DNA of 5,521 nucleotides. It comes from Ignavibacteria bacterium UBA4661 (GTDB lineage Bacteria > Bacteroidota > Ignavibacteria > Kapaibacteriales > UBA4661). Shown piece by piece: positions 1-5,521 of this stretch. The notes under the pieces are model-generated. The model saw only the letters and a program-made list of their open reading frames with translations, was not told where the DNA came from and searched no databases. The stretch spans positions 1,998 through 7,518 of the forward strand of contig DHLT01000229.1 in the NCBI GenBank assembly GCA_002405405.1. The letters run 5' to 3'. How positions within the stretch are numbered: the stretch's first letter is position 1; the number at the start of each line of letters is the position of its first letter. The position numbers and the translations under genes are program-made.

Positions 1-1707
1 GTCTTCGAGGAGCAGGTCAGGCGTAATAACACTTGGCGGAAGGAATTGCGAACCACCGGAAAAAAACGGTGGCGTTACAGCAAGAGCATAAAAATTATAC
101 GCTGTTTTGCGCTGGCTCACAGCAACAATATCCTTGAAAACCTGTGGCACAAGACCCGTTGCCTCTGTACCGCGCATCAACTCTTCTTTACCATTAGCAT
201 ACACTTTATACACCTCAAGCAGTGCCATTGTGTTTTCACCACGCATGACAGGGAAATCACCCGATGTTAAACCAAAGAGTGTGGTAAAAAGAATATTCGG
301 ATTGACTGCTTTGCGTACAACAATCCCAAAAGGCAACTCACGGTCTTTGCAAAGTTTGAGCATTCGTTTTTTCAGATCCGCCGTTGACACTTGTTTCGAA
401 CGCTCGGCGGATAATTCCACGACACCATACATTGGTGCACCACCACGTTGATGTCCATTAGATTTTTTAACACGCTTATGCGGAATCCGCGATGACAACA
501 ATGTCCGCAAATATCCCTTGTCCACAATCGTGGGCGACTCTGCAAGGATGCCATCATCATCGACTTTATACGAACCAAAAAGCGGAGTGCGCTGCGCACC
601 ATTGACAAACTCTTCTTGTGTTGGTTTAACTGCCATCGTTAAAAATTCCGGCAGAACACGTCCACCAATTTTATTCTGAAATGCCGTATTACGCTGGTTA
701 TCGGGCATACCGCGCTCGGCAAGCATTGGACGTTGCGTTGGGATATAGGGTAAAAATCCTTGTGCTAATAATTCAGCAGCGGCTTGTCCTTCAAACAGTA
801 CGGGACCCGAATAACTATCAAATTTCGGTGCAGAAACTAACTGCGTTAGTGTTGTACAGATCTCTCGCATGGCACGCTTCAGTGAGTCAAGCGAAGGTAA
901 ACGTGCCGGTGATTTGCTATATGCGGAGTATACATTAGCAAGGGGCATGCCATCGGTTGATTGGGCAGAACACACAATTTCAATACCACAGGATATTGAA
1001 AGTTTCACGTACTCGCGCCCCTCGGTATTCACAAAATACCTGCGTTCGGGAATATACTCGATATTGACAGCGGAGTTTTGTAAAGCGGGAAATTCCTTGG
1101 CAATTGCCGATACTTCAACAACAATCCTTTGCCATTCCGCCATCGAGAATGTTGGTGCAATACTTGTATCAATACGGCGTTCAGGAGGGAGCAAAACAAA
1201 ATCCGGTAATGAGTCTTGCTCTGCGCGATTCTGTAAGGCGGCTCTTTTTTTAGCAAAAATTTCTGCAGATTGTTTGAATGCGGCGTCGGTAGCAAGCCAC
1301 AATTCACGACGCAGAGCATTATAATCAGCATCAAGAGCTGTTCGTCGATTACGGAAAGATTCTTCATCATCGGATGAACCAAAAAATCCTAATCCTACAT
1401 CGAAGAAATTGGTATTGTCCATTTGGGGTGTGCCTACACGTACACTACTGCTGATCGTGCGATCGCTCCGTGATTGCGCTTCGCTAAGCGTTCCGAACTG
1501 CGCACGAACATGATATTCGGTTCGGTCGGTAAGTGTATAATCCACATAGTAAGGTGTCGGTACATTCGGTAGTCGTACTTCACGAATGCTCCTTTGTGCT
1601 TCGTCACGCAAAGCACGAAGAATTGTTTCATGCGACTGTGCAAAAAGTGTGGTACTGCACACACAACAAACAACAGATAATTTCAGCAAAAAGGAGTATC
1701 GCATCAT
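1..1707 (-). CDS. Exported TldD/PmbA-family pseudoprotease, no metal site (3' end cut by window edge)
   Basis: The frame is open for 569 codons from ATG 1707 (a second ATG follows at 1704) to the left edge without a stop. The N-terminus has a signal peptide: basic MRYS, hydrophobic core LLKLSVVCCVC, and a likely cut after LFA (about residue 23), so the product should be exported. It aligns along its length with the upstream neighbour: LWLATD (136-141), YFVNTEG (224-230), SGP (300-302), GSYKVDDDG (378-386), SNGH (416-419) and MRGTEATG (511-518). The residues matching the neighbour's HExxxH are Ala315, Gln316 and Pro320, and no Cys replaces the distal ligand, so zinc proteolysis is not expected. 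I infer a TldE-like partner or scaffold role. It starts 25 bases after the neighbour's stop and has no Shine-Dalgarno. By alignment only the last few residues are missing. Family assignment is sure; the role is inferred. Confidence 0.88.
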   Translation of the reverse strand, partial: MMRYSFLLKLSVVCCVCSTTLFAQSHETILRALRDEAQRSIREVRLPNVPTPYYVDYTLTDRTEYHVRAQFGTLSEAQSRSDRTISSSVRVGTPQMDNTNFFDVGLGFFGSSDDEESFRNRRTALDADYNALRRELWLATDAAFKQSAEIFAKKRAALQNRAEQDSLPDFVLLPPERRIDTSIAPTFSMAEWQRIVVEVSAIAKEFPALQNSAVNIEYIPERRYFVNTEGREYVKLSISCGIEIVCSAQSTDGMPLANVYSAYSKSPARLPSLDSLKRAMREICTTLTQLVSAPKFDSYSGPVLFEGQAAAELLAQGFLPYIPTQRPMLAERGMPDNQRNTAFQNKIGGRVLPEFLTMAVKPTQEEFVNGAQRTPLFGSYKVDDDGILAESPTIVDKGYLRTLLSSRIPHKRVKKSNGHQRGGAPMYGVVELSAERSKQVSTADLKKRMLKLCKDRELPFGIVVRKAVNPNILFTTLFGLTSGDFPVMRGENTMALLEVYKVYANGKEELMRGTEATGLVPQVFKDIVAVSQRKTAYNFYALAVTPPFFSGGSQFLPPSVITPDLLLED

Positions 1708-1732
1708 AGCTTATGAATTCGTAGGAAGAATA

Positions 1733-3484
1733 TCAATTGTTCTTTTGTGTCGAAATAGGCGAGGGCAGGATCGGGGGTTTTGCTTGCGATTTCGATTTCT
1801 TTTGTGCTTCAATCACCGACACCAATAAACTTGGTGATGATGCCGACACCGGCACACCACCGGACTCTGCGCCGCACACACCATTAAAGATACCAAGATC
1901 ATTTGCTGCGGCTTGGATCTGTTTGAACGTTGTCAGCGGCGTACCGATCAAATCAACACCGCGTACTAATTCATCAGCACGACCATCGGCAAAAATTTTA
2001 TACACAAGCAAAGGCTGTACATTGAACGCATTCGGCAGAGTACGCTGAGTAAAGGTAAATCCACCCGAAATTTCTACAAAGTACAACCCAAACTCTTTCC
2101 CCTGCTTTTTGCACTCGGCACGGAGCAAAGTGCGAAGAGAGTCGAATGATACTTGATTGCGCACCTGCACTAAAAGATTCGATTGGCGAGCAACAACACC
2201 AAATCCCGATTGCCTCCGCCCATGACCATTCGATTGAGAGAACCGTTCAATTGGCGACCGCGACATTAAGAAATTTTGAAAAGCACCATCTTTTACGGCA
2301 ACAACTTTTTGCCCTAATACGCCTTCATCGTCATACCGATAATGTCCCACGACATCGCGTCCATTCAGAGTGGTAAGAGTAGGATCAAATGTTACATCGA
2401 TAAAATCAGGAAGAATTTTTTCGCCGATAAGATTTTTAAATGTTTGGCTTGAGCGCACATCTTTTTGACGATGCCCCTCAATACGATGCCCAAAAATTTC
2501 ATGAAAAAAAACACCCGATGCCTCACCCGACAGAATTGCCGGACCGGAAAATGTTTCGATGAGCGGTGCTTGACGGAGTTTTCCTAAAAGATTCACAACC
2601 GTAGTAATATCGCTTGCCATAGCTTGTTCGCCGGGCAGACCTTCGGGTGTGAAAGCAAAGTATGAGCGGTACAAAGGAAGAGTCATACCATCATCGGCTT
2701 TCGTCATACCTTGTGCAAAAACACGAATATAACTATCGCCTGTTTGCAAGATCGTACCTTCGCTATTGACAAACCACCGTGTTGTTACTTCAGCACGCAA
2801 AAAAACTTCGCCTTGATAGATTGCCGGATCAGCAGCAAAAAGCCGTGAGAGCCGCTTCAAACGATTTCTCCAAGCGAGTGTATCAAAAGCAAAAACACGT
2901 ACCTGCTCGATAGCTTGCACAGGTTGTTCGCGAGAGAAATCCGGCGAAGCATCTTCTTCCTTAACCTTGACGGCTTGATTACTTACCACTTTCACATACC
3001 GCTCAACCGATGATTTGTATTGACGATCGGTAGCAAGCCACAATGCAGAGCGAAGTGCCGCAACATCATTGCCAATCGGGAATGACGAGCCTCTCGACAT
3101 TGCGGGTTGCTCAAAATTGGAACCGCGTAATTGTCGTGTATTATCCACTTGGTATGAACCGACACGCACATCAATATCAAGTGTCCGCTGGGTATTTGCA
3201 TCTTCAAGAACAATGTCGCCAAATGAGGCAGACATCGTCATTGAGCGTACTTCTGTTACGGCATACCCTATAAAATAAGGGGGATGTTGCTCCGACGAAA
3301 ACTTTTGCATTGTGCGCTGCATTTCAGCACGCATCGCTTGCAGAACGGGATGCTCCGTTTGTGCATGGAGTTGATACGGCACACCACCTATCATCAGGAA
3401 CAGGCTCAACAGCAGAATAGATAGGATACTTTGAGATAGATAACGGCAACAACAATTTCGATCCACGCGCTTTGCTCTCCTCAT
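1733..3484 (-). CDS. Exported TldD-family zinc metalloprotease (peptidase U62)
   Basis: 583 residues from ATG 3484. A TTG at 3502 would add six residues, but ATG gives a normal signal peptide: basic RRAKR, core SILSILLLSLFLMIGG, and a likely cut after QLHA (about residue 41). The HEIFGH motif at 328-333 gives ligands His328 and His333 with catalytic Glu329. GVCGAESGG near 535-543 supplies Cys537, matching the third zinc ligand of E. coli TldD. Other family blocks are WFVNSEG (237-243), GHYRYDDEG (380-388), SNGHGRRQSG (418-427) and ELVRG (505-509). The last 20 or so residues are a Lys/Pro/Ser-rich tail beyond the domain. TldD with TldE cleaves unfolded peptides in the cytosol (microcin B17 maturation, CcdA turnover); this copy should act outside the cytoplasm, with an unknown substrate. 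It is longer than cytosolic TldD (about 480 residues). The paralogue lacking the metal site follows after 25 bases. No Shine-Dalgarno is visible at either start. Confidence 0.9.
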   Translation of the reverse strand: MRRAKRVDRNCCCRYLSQSILSILLLSLFLMIGGVPYQLHAQTEHPVLQAMRAEMQRTMQKFSSEQHPPYFIGYAVTEVRSMTMSASFGDIVLEDANTQRTLDIDVRVGSYQVDNTRQLRGSNFEQPAMSRGSSFPIGNDVAALRSALWLATDRQYKSSVERYVKVVSNQAVKVKEEDASPDFSREQPVQAIEQVRVFAFDTLAWRNRLKRLSRLFAADPAIYQGEVFLRAEVTTRWFVNSEGTILQTGDSYIRVFAQGMTKADDGMTLPLYRSYFAFTPEGLPGEQAMASDITTVVNLLGKLRQAPLIETFSGPAILSGEASGVFFHEIFGHRIEGHRQKDVRSSQTFKNLIGEKILPDFIDVTFDPTLTTLNGRDVVGHYRYDDEGVLGQKVVAVKDGAFQNFLMSRSPIERFSQSNGHGRRQSGFGVVARQSNLLVQVRNQVSFDSLRTLLRAECKKQGKEFGLYFVEISGGFTFTQRTLPNAFNVQPLLVYKIFADGRADELVRGVDLIGTPLTTFKQIQAAANDLGIFNGVCGAESGGVPVSASSPSLLVSVIEAQKKSKSQAKPPILPSPISTQKNN

Positions 3485-3549
3485 CAATGAGCAATGATAC
3501 AAGAAAATAATTCTTTCTTTTTGTTCTCTACATTTTCACACAACACATA

Positions 3550-3587
3550 CTTCCAATAACCAATAGTTTGAAATAAACTATTGGAAG
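3550..3587 (-). terminator. Hairpin with duplicated arm after gpmA, possible terminator
   Basis: It begins 6 bases past the gpmA stop. CCAATAGTTT (3560-3569) and AAACTATTGG (3575-3584) form a perfect 10-bp stem with a 5-base loop. A second perfect 9-bp pairing, CTTCCAATA (3550-3558) with TATTGGAAG (3579-3587), shares part of the same arm, so the two folds compete. The stem is AT-rich and no T-run follows in the direction of transcription, so it is not a classic intrinsic terminator. It could be a weak terminator or a 3'-end stabiliser. The rest of the 109-base gap before the tldD-like start shows no convincing promoter. Confidence 0.5.
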
Positions 3588-3593
3588 ACAGCC

Positions 3594-4211
3594 CTATTCT
3601 ACGGGTGCGAGATACTGTTTGCTAAGTACTTCAAGATTATCTGACAACTCGTATACAAGCGGATTTGCTGTGGGGATATTGAGCTCCAACACTTGTTCTT
3701 TCGTAAGATGCTCTAAGTGCATTGCCAGGGAACGCAGTGAATTACCATGCGCGGCAATAAGAACATTTTTTCCTTCACGAAGTTTTGGAGCAATTTCTTC
3801 TTCAAAGTATTTCACCACACGAATTTGCGTCATTTCAAGGGACTCACCATTCGGCGGTGGCACATCATAACTGCGTCGCCAGATTTTGAGCTGTTCCAAA
3901 CCATATTCACGCCCTACATCATCTTTGTTCAAACCCTGCAAATCACCATAGTGCCGCTCATTCAGTGCTTCATGCCGTGTTGTAGGAATGTTCGTTTTAC
4001 CTGCATCGGTAAGTGCAATCTCGGCTGTACGCATCGCACGAGTCAGCACTGATGTGAAGAGATAATCAATATGATAAGGTTTCAAGAGTGTACCGGCGCG
4101 ATGTGCTTCTTGCACACCTTGCTCGGACAAATCTTGATCGACCCAACCAGTAAAACGATTTTCAAGATTCCATAAGGACTGACCATGACGAAGCAAAATG
4201 AGTGTAGGCAT
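3594..4211 (-). CDS. gpmA: 2,3-bisphosphoglycerate-dependent phosphoglycerate mutase (short form)
   Basis: 205 residues; interconverts 3-phosphoglycerate and 2-phosphoglycerate in cytosolic glycolysis and gluconeogenesis through a phosphohistidine. The LLRHG motif at 6-10 holds Arg8 and the phosphorylated His9; Asn15 follows in SLWN. NRFTGWVDQDLSEQG (18-32) is the diagnostic dPGM signature. Arg58 lies in TRAMRTAE, Glu85 in ALNERHYGDLQGLNK is the proton donor/acceptor, WRRSYDVPPP (111-120) binds substrate, and AAHGNSLR (153-160) carries the second catalytic His155. The protein is shorter than E. coli GpmA (250) because internal loops and the C-terminal tail are reduced, a known form of about 205-210 residues in other bacteria. 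ATG 4211 is the natural start, placing RHG at the usual distance. The leader is AT-rich (AAAAATCAGT before ATG) with no Shine-Dalgarno. It follows the TerB-like gene after 79 bases, with a hairpin just past its stop. Confidence 0.97.
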   Translation of the reverse strand: MPTLILLRHGQSLWNLENRFTGWVDQDLSEQGVQEAHRAGTLLKPYHIDYLFTSVLTRAMRTAEIALTDAGKTNIPTTRHEALNERHYGDLQGLNKDDVGREYGLEQLKIWRRSYDVPPPNGESLEMTQIRVVKYFEEEIAPKLREGKNVLIAAHGNSLRSLAMHLEHLTKEQVLELNIPTANPLVYELSDNLEVLSKQYLAPVE

Positions 4212-4290
4212 ACTGATTTTTGTAAAAGAATGTTAGAGAGAAAAAGTTTTAGTAATGATATTGGGATACAACAATGAATGCACGATTAAC

Positions 4291-4794
4291 TCATGAAGCG
4301 TTTACCCAATCGATTACACGCTTTAAAACACGGCGTTCATCGTCTGTAACAACTTGATCGGCGGCAACCACATACTTGCCATAGCGCGTCAGGAGTTCTT
4401 TCAAATTAGCTTGTGCCGTATAGGAGCGACTACCCAATTGACGCAAGAGTGCCAGCGTTTGGATAGGAACATTCGGGTTTGCACGAATGTCATTTAGGAG
4501 CTTGTTGCTCACTTCGGTTACCTGCTTCTTGGTATTCTCTGTTAAATCATCCCATCCATTGATAATGAGTGTGTGACCAAACATAATTCCGGCAACTGTT
4601 ATCATAAACAAGCCGCGCTCTTCATCGCCAAAATCACGATCAGCAATACCACACAATAGGGTAATCTTAGCAATATCCATGAGAATAGTTGAGCGAAACT
4701 TCATGGAAATTTGCGCCGGCAATTCTACTTCCATCTGTGCTATAGTTTTCGTGATTGCAACAGCATCGCGAATAGAATTCAAATGAATGTTCAT
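4291..4794 (-). CDS. Small helical protein, TerB-like (function unknown)
   Basis: 167 residues from ATG 4794, probably cytosolic and mostly alpha-helical. The C-terminal part (131-164) reads LLTRYGKYVVAADQVVTDDE then RRVLKRVIDWV, the helix - acidic loop - helix pattern of TerB/DjlA-type domains (typically ADG.vt..E). An N-terminal stretch (39-61) has a similar layout, MDIAKITLLCGIADRDFGDE followed by ERG, so the protein may hold two related helical units. TerB-like domains bind metal or associate with membranes and ATPases in other systems; nothing here shows a partner. An alternative TTG start at 4872 overlaps the mce stop (TTGA) and would add 26 residues with a Phe-rich stretch, but those come from a pyrimidine-rich leader and look spurious. 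The gap to mce from the ATG is 74 bases. The family call is tentative; the gene itself is likely real because the ORF fits the gap and reads as a well-formed protein. Confidence 0.7.
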   Translation of the reverse strand: MNIHLNSIRDAVAITKTIAQMEVELPAQISMKFRSTILMDIAKITLLCGIADRDFGDEERGLFMITVAGIMFGHTLIINGWDDLTENTKKQVTEVSNKLLNDIRANPNVPIQTLALLRQLGSRSYTAQANLKELLTRYGKYVVAADQVVTDDERRVLKRVIDWVNAS

Positions 4795-4868
4795 ACTATG
4801 AGGTGATGATAATGAGAAGAAGAAAAAGAAACAGAGGCTTACAATACATGAGGCATCGTTGAGCACTA

Positions 4869-5288
4869 TCAAACATCGGAGGTGGACTGTGCAGGCTCAC
4901 ACAACTCCATCAAGACACCATTGGTGGATTTCGGGTGCAGAAAAGCAATCAGCATATCATGTGCACCGGGCACGCCATGCGCATTGATGAGTTGCACTCC
5001 TTCACCTGAAAGTCGCTTCAATTCCTCGTTTACGCCTTGTGTTGTGAATGCAATATGATGAATACCTTCGCCACGTTTTTCAATAAATTTTGCAATTGGT
5101 GAATCGTCATGGGTCGCGGCAGTCAATTCGATCAGGACATCGCCTTGTTTGAAAGATGCAATAGCAACTTTTTGTTCATCGACGACTTCTTCATGAAAGT
5201 GCTGTACTTGAAAAATTTTTTCAAAGAGGGCTTTGCTTGCCGACAAGTCGCGTACGGCAATACCGATATGATTTACACCTTGTATCAT
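4869..5288 (-). CDS. mce: Methylmalonyl-CoA epimerase (VOC superfamily)
   Basis: 139 residues; interconverts (2R)- and (2S)-methylmalonyl-CoA in the propionyl-CoA/succinyl-CoA route, in the cytosol. Two beta-alpha-beta-beta-beta vicinal-oxygen-chelate modules are seen: NHIGIAVRDL (6-15) opens the first and HHIAFTTQGV (77-86) the second. Likely metal ligands are His7, Glu54 (VLIEL), His78 and Glu128 (VLMEL), the places taken by His12, Gln65, His91 and Glu141 in the Propionibacterium enzyme. AFLHPKSTNGVLMELCEP (115-132) is the family's C-terminal signature, and the length is typical. ATG 5288 is supported by AGGAGA upstream. No mutase (mutA/mutB), meaB or propionyl-CoA carboxylase gene is in the window, so the pathway link rests on family only. 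The stop lies 74 bases before the preferred TerB-like start. Confidence 0.95.
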   Translation of the reverse strand: MIQGVNHIGIAVRDLSASKALFEKIFQVQHFHEEVVDEQKVAIASFKQGDVLIELTAATHDDSPIAKFIEKRGEGIHHIAFTTQGVNEELKRLSGEGVQLINAHGVPGAHDMLIAFLHPKSTNGVLMELCEPAQSTSDV

Positions 5289-5298
5289 AACCTTGAAA

Positions 5299-5304
5299 TC
5301 TCCT
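5299..5304 (-). promoter_or_regulatory. Ribosome binding site of mce
   Basis: AGGAGA on the minus strand, about 10 bases before ATG 5288. It is the only clear Shine-Dalgarno match in front of a gene start in this window, and it fixes the mce start. Confidence 0.6.
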
Positions 5305-5354
5305 GAACATCATCATAAAAAAGTCGTAAAACGAGAGATCTACATAGGAGAACT

Positions 5355-5521
5355 CTATGCCGGTACGATCATCGCTTCCGCATCAGCTAATTGATCAACT
5401 GTATTGACACCAAGTACCTCATGAAAAGCATCCGTTTTCCATGCACGAACAACATGCCCTTCTGCTAAGAGAATTTCCACAATCGTTGTCAGGTAGTACT
5501 CGCCTTGCGCATTGTTATTCG
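5355..5521 (-). CDS. GlmU-type N-acetylglucosamine-1-phosphate uridyltransferase, C-terminal end only
   Basis: The last 54 codons of a gene entering from the right edge, ending at TAG 5355-5357. They read NNNAQGEYYLTTIVEILLAE then GHVVRAWKTD, AFHEVLGVNTVDQLADAEAM and IVPA. NNNAQGEYY is the GlmU signature that carries the Mg-binding Asn (Asn227 in E. coli), and EVLGVNTVDQLADAE is the linker after the Rossmann-like domain. The enzyme makes UDP-GlcNAc from UTP and GlcNAc-1-phosphate for peptidoglycan and lipopolysaccharide. In bifunctional GlmU a left-handed beta-helix acetyltransferase domain follows; here translation stops straight after the linker, so the product is apparently monofunctional. 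The usual Asp in YY(L/I)TD is Thr. A related sugar-nucleotide transferase of other specificity cannot be excluded from this fragment. It lies 66 bases upstream of mce, same strand, and may be co-transcribed with it. Confidence 0.82.
   Translation of the reverse strand, partial: NNNAQGEYYLTTIVEILLAEGHVVRAWKTDAFHEVLGVNTVDQLADAEAMIVPA

Noticed and set aside
869..1324. 151-codon open frame on the plus strand
   Set aside because: It lies wholly antisense to the well-supported TldD-like pseudoprotease and encodes no recognisable protein; the same holds for the plus-strand frames at 107-451 and 1737-2048.
1639..1680. Lipoprotein signal in the Cys-rich leader of the pseudoprotease
   Set aside because: The Cys residues (CCVC) are not preceded by a proper lipobox; LFA followed by Gln reads as an ordinary signal peptidase I site.
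1..1707. Downstream tldD-like gene as a pseudogene
   Set aside because: The frame is open for 569 codons with conserved family blocks and a good signal peptide; only the metal ligands are gone, which fits a functional pseudoenzyme.
3485..3502. TTG start at 3502 for the active TldD-like gene
   Set aside because: It adds only MYHCSL before an ATG that already gives a normal signal peptide, and there is no ribosome site favouring TTG.
3503..3549. Promoter for the tldD pair in the gap after gpmA
   Set aside because: The gap is AT-rich, but I found neither a good -35/-10 pair nor a Bacteroidota-type TAnnTTTG box.
4212..4290. Possible promoter TTGTTG - 17 bases - TAAAAC upstream of gpmA (minus strand)
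   Set aside because: Both boxes are poor matches and such pairs occur by chance in AT-rich gaps; no second line of evidence.

Overview
The window carries six genes, all on the minus strand, packed with short gaps and no sign of mobile DNA, RNA genes or CRISPR. In transcription order (right to left) they are: the 3' end of a GlmU-type nucleotidyltransferase, a methylmalonyl-CoA epimerase, a small TerB-like helical protein, a 2,3-bisphosphoglycerate-dependent phosphoglycerate mutase, an exported TldD-family metalloprotease, and a second exported TldD-family protein that has lost its metal site and runs off the left edge.

Organism: a bacterium of moderate GC content. Most starts lack a Shine-Dalgarno sequence, paired exported TldD/PmbA proteins are present, and a methylmalonyl-CoA epimerase sits among housekeeping genes. 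Together these would fit the Bacteroidota/Chlorobiota (FCB) group. This placement is an inference of low confidence, because no marker gene is present.

Right part (about 4290-5521): the glmU-like gene ends directly after its uridyltransferase domain, so it seems not to be the usual bifunctional enzyme. After 66 bases comes mce, the only gene with a clear AGGAGA ribosome site, and then the TerB-like gene. Middle (3594-4211): gpmA encodes the short form of the mutase with all key residues visible, and is followed at once by a hairpin with a duplicated arm. Left part (1-3484): two paralogous TldD-family genes are 25 bases apart and surely co-transcribed. Both products start with signal peptides. 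The first keeps HExxxH and the distal Cys that bind zinc in TldD; the second has replaced all of these residues, yet has an open frame of 569 codons.

The housekeeping genes do not form one pathway (amino-sugar nucleotide synthesis, propionyl-CoA metabolism, glycolysis). The real functional unit is the tldD pair. By analogy with the TldD/TldE heterodimer, where one subunit is catalytic and the other is not, it looks like an exported protease with a pseudoenzyme partner, apparently made by duplication of a TldD-type gene. That is the most interesting point in the window.
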